The notes beneath the pieces are model-generated. The model made no database searches. It was not told where the DNA came from and worked only from the letters and a program-made list of their open reading frames with translations. A stretch of 38,869 nt of DNA. Source: Pseudoduganella sp. Lineage in GTDB: Bacteria > Pseudomonadota > Gammaproteobacteria > Burkholderiales > Burkholderiaceae_D. Of this stretch, positions 34,884 through 38,869 are shown in pieces. The position numbers and the translations under genes are program-made. Within the stretch, counting starts at the first letter, position 1, and each line of letters starts with the position of its first letter. The DNA lies in assembly GCA_021323265.1 (NCBI GenBank), contig JAJTCO010000044.1:1-38869 (forward strand), in the 5' to 3' direction.

Positions 34884-34910
34884 TTATCGGCAAAATCAAT
34901 CGTGACTTGA
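34884..34910 (-). promoter_or_regulatory. Sigma-28 promoter of the fliD operon
   Basis: Minus strand: TCAAGTCA, 11 bp, then a perfect GCCGATAA. The predicted start is about 34877, giving a 5' leader of about 28 nt that contains the GGAG ribosome site. It would drive fliD-fliS-fliT-fliK-like-flhB-like-ycgR, whose genes are closely spaced or overlapping. Confidence 0.85.
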
Positions 34911-34977
34911 GAGGGGGATTTCATGGCTTGTTCCGCTGACAAGCCCTCTTGCCGCGCCGCTGGTTCCAGCATAGCGC

Positions 34978-35023
34978 AAAAAAGCCCGGCACGCCCATGC
35001 GCGAGGCAGGGGCAGGCCGGGCT
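34978..35023 (-). terminator. Intrinsic terminator after flaG
   Basis: Minus strand: AGCCCGGC and GCCGGGCT form an 8-bp stem around a 25-nt loop and are followed by a run of T. It ends the fliC-flaG message 22 bp past the flaG stop and insulates the fliD promoter. Confidence 0.85.
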
Positions 35024-35044
35024 GCGGGGTACGGCGCAGCAGCG

Positions 35045-35419
35045 TCAGGCTTCCTGGTCGACCAGCAAGCCGCCGCTGCGGGCGTCGATAGACTTGGCGA
35101 TCTGCAACGCTTCCGGGGTGGGAATCTGTCGCAGCACTTCCTTGGTACTCTGGTCGATCACCTTAACGATGGTACGGTTGCTGTCGTCGTCGATGGAAAA
35201 CTCCAGGCTCTGCGCCCGGCTTTGCACCGACTGGTTCAGCTTGGCGACCGCTTCTTCCACATCCCGCTGGGAAGGGGCGGCTTCCTTGGCCTTCACCGCG
35301 GCCACGGTTTCCACCGCCACGGCGGGCGGGCGGGCGGCCGCCTGGGCGGCCACCGGCTCCGCTGCGACGCCGCCACGGTCGGGCCGTGGCGCAGAAGCAG
35401 TTATCGAATCGATAGTCAT
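35045..35419 (-). CDS. flaG: FlaG family filament-associated protein
   Basis: A 124-residue protein with an Ala/Pro-rich N-terminal half and a conserved C-terminal FlaG domain: EAVAKLNQSVQSRAQSLEFSIDDDSNRTIVKVIDQSTKEVLRQIPTPEALQIAKSI. FlaG proteins influence filament length; their exact role is not settled. A perfect AGGAGG lies 5 nt before the ATG. It is downstream of fliC and separated from it only by a terminator hairpin, so expression probably depends on read-through. No promoter of its own was found in the 74-bp gap. Confidence 0.92.
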   Translation of the reverse strand: MTIDSITASAPRPDRGGVAAEPVAAQAAARPPAVAVETVAAVKAKEAAPSQRDVEEAVAKLNQSVQSRAQSLEFSIDDDSNRTIVKVIDQSTKEVLRQIPTPEALQIAKSIDARSGGLLVDQEA

Positions 35420-35434
35420 TCAGACCTCCTACGG

Positions 35435-35469
35435 AAAATTCCCCGCTCCGGGTAACCGGCGCGGGGAAT
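35435..35469 (-). terminator. Intrinsic terminator after fliC
   Basis: Minus strand: ATTCCCCGC pairs with GCGGGGAAT (9 bp), an inner CCGG/CCGG stem extends it, and TTTT follows. It lies 25 bp past the fliC stop and ends 5 bp before the flaG Shine-Dalgarno, so it probably attenuates rather than blocks flaG. Confidence 0.8.
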
Positions 35470-35493
35470 CGCTTCTTACAGGCTAACCGGCGA

Positions 35494-36966
35494 TTAACCG
35501 CGCAGCAGGCTCAGCACGCCGTTCGGCAGCGAGTTCGCCTGGGCCAGCATCGCGGTACCAGCTTGTTGCAGGATCTGGCCGCGGGTCAGGCTGGCGGTTT
35601 CTGCAGCGAAGTCGGTGTCGACGATACGCGAGCGGGAAGCCGACAGGTTTTCAGTGGTCGCGCTCAGGTTCGAAATGGTCGACGAGAAGCGGGACTGCAG
35701 AGCACCGAAGGCTGCGCGCTGGTTGTTCACCGACGCCAGGGCCGAGTCGGCGATCTTGATTGCCAGCTGGGCGCCCTTGAAGTCGGTCACGTCCAGGTCG
35801 GCCACCGCGTTCAGGGTCGAGGTGCCGGTGGCGCCGCCGTCATCCAGGTCGAAGCCGGTACCGCCGTCTTCGATCGAGAACGAGCTCTCGGAGTCGAAGG
35901 TCACACGGCCGTGTGCCACTGCCGCGCCGCCGCCAGCGATGCTGAACGGGGTGGCCAGCGGTGCACCAGCGGCGTCGTAGTTGGCGACGTCGAAGGTGGT
36001 GTTGGTGCCGGTGTTGTTCAGCACGATGTCGGCGCCGGAGGCGTGCGACAGCTTCAGGCCGCCGTTTTCCGAATCATACTGGGCGGTCACGCCAGTCTTG
36101 GAGGACTGGGCGTTGATGGCGTTGATGGCTGCCGCGTAGTCCGAAGCTTCGTCGGCGCCAGCGCCCACGGAGAACGACACGGTGGCTTCATTGCCGGCTG
36201 CGGTGTTGTCGCCCACGATGGTGAACGAGAACGATTCGCCGCCTTCCAGGGCCAGGTTGACATCGGTCTGGGCGTTGGCAGTCACACCGGTGTTGGCGGT
36301 CTGGTTGTTGACCTTGGAGGCGATGGTCTTGGCGCTTTCACCGACTGCGGTGTCGATCTGCACGCTGCCGCGCACACCGTTCACGTCCAGGGTGGAGGTG
36401 GCGGTGGACAGGCTGGCGCCGGTCACTTGCACCGAATCGTTGGAGATGCGGTTGTTGCCGTAGGTGCTGGTCAGGAAGTTCGCACCGGTGGCTTGGATGG
36501 TCTGGTTGGCATCGGCGCCGACCTGGAAGGTCGCGGTACCCATGGTGCCGTCCAGCAGAGCCTGGCCGTTGAAGGTGGTGGTCTGGGCGATACGGTTCAG
36601 TTCCGACGCCAGTTGGCCAACTTCAGTCTGCAGGGCCTGACGGTCCGAAGCGGAGTTGGTGGCGTTGGACGACTGCACGGCCAGTTCGCGGATACGCTGC
36701 AGGATTTCGCCGGAGGACGACAGCGCGCCTTCAGCGGTCTGGGCCAGCGACACGCCATCGTTGGCGTTACGCATTGCCTGCGACATGCCGCGGATCTGCG
36801 AGGACATACGATCGGAAATCGCCAGGCCAGCCGCATCGTCTTTCGCGCTGTTGATACGCAGACCGGAAGACAGACGTTGCAGGGAAGTCGACAGGCTGGT
36901 CTGCGAAGAGGTCAGGTTGCGCTGCGAGTTCAGGGAGGCGATGTTGGTGTTGATTACGGAAGCCAT
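35494..36966 (-). CDS. fliC: Flagellin FliC
   Basis: The filament subunit, 490 residues. N-terminal D0/D1 is typical: [82 protein letters not shown]. The middle (about 175-400) is the variable surface region, Ala/Gly/Thr-rich, and includes a hook-IN-like segment. The C-terminus [58 protein letters not shown] closes D1/D0. GGAG lies before the ATG. Two sigma-28-like promoters and a 288-bp upstream gap precede it. It is the only flagellin gene in the window. Confidence 0.97.
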   Translation of the reverse strand: MASVINTNIASLNSQRNLTSSQTSLSTSLQRLSSGLRINSAKDDAAGLAISDRMSSQIRGMSQAMRNANDGVSLAQTAEGALSSSGEILQRIRELAVQSSNATNSASDRQALQTEVGQLASELNRIAQTTTFNGQALLDGTMGTATFQVGADANQTIQATGANFLTSTYGNNRISNDSVQVTGASLSTATSTLDVNGVRGSVQIDTAVGESAKTIASKVNNQTANTGVTANAQTDVNLALEGGESFSFTIVGDNTAAGNEATVSFSVGAGADEASDYAAAINAINAQSSKTGVTAQYDSENGGLKLSHASGADIVLNNTGTNTTFDVANYDAAGAPLATPFSIAGGGAAVAHGRVTFDSESSFSIEDGGTGFDLDDGGATGTSTLNAVADLDVTDFKGAQLAIKIADSALASVNNQRAAFGALQSRFSSTISNLSATTENLSASRSRIVDTDFAAETASLTRGQILQQAGTAMLAQANSLPNGVLSLLRG

Positions 36967-37060
36967 GGTGTTTCTCCATTTGTACTACTGGTTGGGCAAT
37001 TTGCTCATTCACTTTGGCCCGCCACGCTGTGCTGTGACGATCAAGCCGCTGTTGAATTGG

Positions 37061-37087
37061 GTAACGGTTGCCCTATGGGAACCTTTA
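37061..37087 (-). promoter_or_regulatory. Proximal sigma-28-like promoter of fliC (P2)
   Basis: Minus strand: TAAAGGTT, 11 bp, ACCGTTAC. The -35 has one mismatch and the -10 has three. The predicted start is about 37055, giving a leader of about 90 nt. It is weaker than the distal copy. Confidence 0.5.
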
Positions 37088-37147
37088 GGGTGATGTAGCA
37101 GGTAAATCGCCCCCTGTTGCCCCTCAAGTTGCGCCGGGCGCGCCGCT

Positions 37148-37174
37148 TAATCGGCGGCCTTTGCCTGAACTTTA
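37148..37174 (-). promoter_or_regulatory. Distal sigma-28 promoter of fliC (P1)
   Basis: Minus strand: TAAAGTTC, 11 bp, GCCGATTA; 14 of 16 consensus positions match with ideal spacing. The predicted start is about 37141, giving a leader of about 175 nt. An A/T tract lies directly upstream. Confidence 0.82.
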
Positions 37175-37179
37175 GGCCG

Positions 37180-37194
37180 AAAAAAAATATTTTT
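37180..37194 (-). promoter_or_regulatory. UP-like element upstream of fliC P1
   Basis: Minus strand: AAAAATATTTTTTTT, which contains an exact fit to the UP-element core AAAWWTWTTTT, 5 bp upstream of the P1 -35. This stretch stands out sharply in otherwise GC-rich DNA. Binding of the RNA polymerase alpha subunit is inferred. Confidence 0.6.
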
Positions 37195-37209
37195 CTCGGG
37201 CGGCGCGGC

Positions 37210-37234
37210 AAAAAAAAACCCGCCGGGAGGCGGG
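37210..37234 (-). terminator. Intrinsic terminator after the diguanylate cyclase gene
   Basis: Minus strand: CCCGCC-TCCC-GGCGGG followed by T9. A 6-bp all-GC stem with a long U-run makes this the strongest terminator in the window. It lies 20 bp past the gene's stop and isolates fliC transcription from it. Confidence 0.93.
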
Positions 37235-37254
37235 TCGGCGGGCGTCGGCATTGC

Positions 37255-38835
37255 CTATTCGGCAACCATGACCCGGTTCTTGCCGGACTTCTTGGCCTTG
37301 TACATGGCCTCGTCGGCCCGCTTGACCAGGTCGGTCTGGTTTTCGTTCGGGCGGCGCAGCGCCACCCCGGCCGAGAAGGTGATCAGCACTTTCTCGTGCT
37401 CGTGCATGAAGAAGTGGCGCGTCAGCTCGCGCTGCAGGCGCGTCATGGTGGCGGTGGCCGCTTCCAGGGTGGTTTCCGGCAGCAGGATCAGGAATTCCTC
37501 ACCGCCGAAGCGGGCGATCACGTCCATCGAGCGCAACGTTTCCTTGACCACCTTGACCAAGTGCTTCAAGGCATTGTCGCCGGCGATGTGGCCCAGCGTG
37601 TCGTTGAGCTTCTTGAAATCGTCCAGGTCCAGCACGGCAATGCACAGCGGGGTGCCGCGCCGGTCGGCACGCGCCGTTTCGCGCTCGAACACGTCGTCCA
37701 GGCCGCGCCGGTTGAGCGAGCCGGTCAGCTGGTCTTCGCGCACCAGTTCGCTCAAGTGCTGCAGTTTCGCTTCCAGGGCGTGGATGCGCGCTTCCGCGTC
37801 CTGCACTTCCTGCCGCGCCACCATCATGTTGTCGCGCGCCTTCAGCGCTTCGCTTTGCACGCTGCGCGTTTCCTTCAGCACTTCGTCGAGGATCTGGTTC
37901 AGTTCGCCGATGTCGGTGGCGGCGCGGATCTTGTCCGAATAGCCGCCCATCTTTTCGTGGAAGTCGCCGGTGGAGGTGGCCACGGCGCCCAGGCGGTCGA
38001 TGAAGGTCATCATCATGTTCTTGACGGTGGCCTTGACGTCGGTGATCGAATGCTTGAGCTGGCTTTGCTTGTAGATCACGTCCTTCAGGCTGCGCGTGGC
38101 TTCCTCCAGCGCGCGCTGGTCGATCGGTCCGGCGATCAGGTCCTGCACGGCATCGATCTGGCCGCGCAGCCAGGAATCGTCGTCCAGCAGCTCGCTGACG
38201 TTTTCCAGCAGCAGGCGGAACAGGCGCAGCAGCAATTCTTGCTGCTCGGCCGTGTCGCCGCTGCGGATCTCGATCTGGTAGCACAGCTGCTTCAGGCGCG
38301 TGCCGATCTCGGCCAGCGCGGCCTCGGTGTGCGCTTCCTTGCTGGCCGCGCCCAGCGACTCGGCTTCGGCCACCAGGGCCGGCGCGCCGGTGAGCAGGGA
38401 GGCCACGGCAAAGGTCAGGGTACGGCTCAGCAGCTCGCGCAGCTGGCGCGCCTGCTCGTTGTTTTCCTCGGGGACCAGGCCGCCGGCGCCCACCTTGACC
38501 AGGGGGCGCTCGGCCAGCGCGGCCAGGGTACGCGCATAGGTATCCCAGTCGCGCGCCTTGACGGCGCGGTTGAAGCGGCGGCCGAAGTCAGCCAGGTCGC
38601 CGGGCTGGTCGCTCAGACGGGCGGCAAATTGGGCCAGCATGCTTTCGGCCGGGCTTTCCTGCACGGCCGGGGCGGGCGGCGGCGCCGGCACGATGCCGGC
38701 AATTTCGTTGTAGATGTCGCGATACGCTTCGGGCGTAGGGGCAATCCGGCGCACGGCGAGGCGGCGGAATGCCTCGCGTGCGATATCAGCCGGATTCATG
38801 TCCGCCGCGGCTGGATTGGTGGGTTTGCTAGACAT
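37255..38835 (-). CDS. Diguanylate cyclase with C-terminal GGDEF domain
   Basis: A 526-residue soluble protein, with no membrane segment. Residues 1 to about 250 are mostly helical and begin DIAREAFRRLAVRRIAPTPEAYRDIYNEIAG. A coiled coil (about 330-375, KARDNMMVARQEVQDAEARIHALEAKLQHLSELV) leads into the GGDEF domain. The active-site motif is GGEEF at 444-448, an active variant, and the I-site RSMD lies five residues before it. There is no EAL domain. The N-terminal region was not matched to a named sensor. ATG at 38835 follows a weak AAAGG; the promoter lies outside the window. It is upstream of fliC on the same strand but separated by a strong terminator. Confidence 0.9.
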   Translation of the reverse strand: MSSKPTNPAAADMNPADIAREAFRRLAVRRIAPTPEAYRDIYNEIAGIVPAPPPAPAVQESPAESMLAQFAARLSDQPGDLADFGRRFNRAVKARDWDTYARTLAALAERPLVKVGAGGLVPEENNEQARQLRELLSRTLTFAVASLLTGAPALVAEAESLGAASKEAHTEAALAEIGTRLKQLCYQIEIRSGDTAEQQELLLRLFRLLLENVSELLDDDSWLRGQIDAVQDLIAGPIDQRALEEATRSLKDVIYKQSQLKHSITDVKATVKNMMMTFIDRLGAVATSTGDFHEKMGGYSDKIRAATDIGELNQILDEVLKETRSVQSEALKARDNMMVARQEVQDAEARIHALEAKLQHLSELVREDQLTGSLNRRGLDDVFERETARADRRGTPLCIAVLDLDDFKKLNDTLGHIAGDNALKHLVKVVKETLRSMDVIARFGGEEFLILLPETTLEAATATMTRLQRELTRHFFMHEHEKVLITFSAGVALRRPNENQTDLVKRADEAMYKAKKSGKNRVMVAE

Positions 38836-38869
38836 CTGACGTACAGCCTTTACAAAGGTTTACCGATTG

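Noticed and set aside
35450..35493. GCCGGTTA octamers upstream of flaG as a sigma-28 -10
   Set aside because: No TAAAG-like -35 lies 11 bp upstream of either copy, and they form part of the fliC terminator region.
36967..37254. Possible riboswitch or small RNA gene in the fliC leader
   Set aside because: The region is explained by two promoters, an A/T tract and a terminator; no conserved c-di-GMP riboswitch-like structure could be recognised by eye.

Overview
The window is one continuous flagellar locus. It carries almost the whole rod, hook, basal-body, export and filament gene set, plus three c-di-GMP genes. High GC content, the gene order, a FliA/FlgM (sigma-28) circuit, MotC/MotD-type stators and FlhDC-like sites point to a peritrichous or polar flagellated betaproteobacterium, most likely Oxalobacteraceae (Janthinobacterium/Duganella/Massilia group). 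That placement is inferred from gene content; no rRNA is present.

Layout. Positions 1-2170 (+): 3' part of fliA (sigma-28), then motC and motD. 2237-3841 (-): flgN, flgM, flgA. 3961-7813 (+): flgBCDEF. 7921-10281 (+): a membrane PAS-GGDEF-EAL protein inserted between flgF and flgG. 10347-17076 (+): flgGHIJ, then flgKL. 17034-21465 (-): fliLMNOPQR, read right to left. 21574-28432 (-): fliFGHIJK. 28602-28943 (+): fliE. 28942-29008: a perfect 32-bp-arm palindrome. 29012-34849 (-): a late operon fliD-fliS-fliT-(fliK-like)-(flhB-like)-ycgR. 35045-36966 (-): flaG and fliC. 37255-38835 (-): a GGDEF diguanylate cyclase.

Regulation readable in the DNA. Sigma-28-type promoters (consensus TAAAGTTT-N11-GCCGATAA) stand in front of flgM, flgK, fliD and fliC; fliC has two in tandem, with an A/T-rich UP-like element behind the stronger one. 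Those are the class III genes. At the starts of the class II operons (flgA/flgB, flgG, fliE/fliF, fliL) a different shared motif recurs, close to AAG-N4-GAATAGG-SG, usually with an inverted partner about 10 bp away. This matches the layout of FlhD4C2 boxes. Intrinsic terminators follow fliC, flaG and the diguanylate cyclase gene.

How it works together. FliE/F/G/M/N build the MS- and C-rings. FliH/I/J power export and FliO/P/Q/R form the gate. FlgB/C/F/G/J/H/I make rod and bushings; FlgD/E and FliK make the hook; FlgK/L, FliD and FliC make the filament with chaperones FlgN, FliT and FliS. FlgM holds sigma-28 until hook completion, and MotC/D is a stator. c-di-GMP can be made (two GGDEF proteins), degraded (EAL) and sensed (YcgR) from this locus. 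The least ordinary parts are the late operon's second FliK-like protein plus truncated FlhB-like protein, the enlarged FlgE and FliD, the GGDEF-EAL gene inside the rod/hook cluster, and the promoter architecture.
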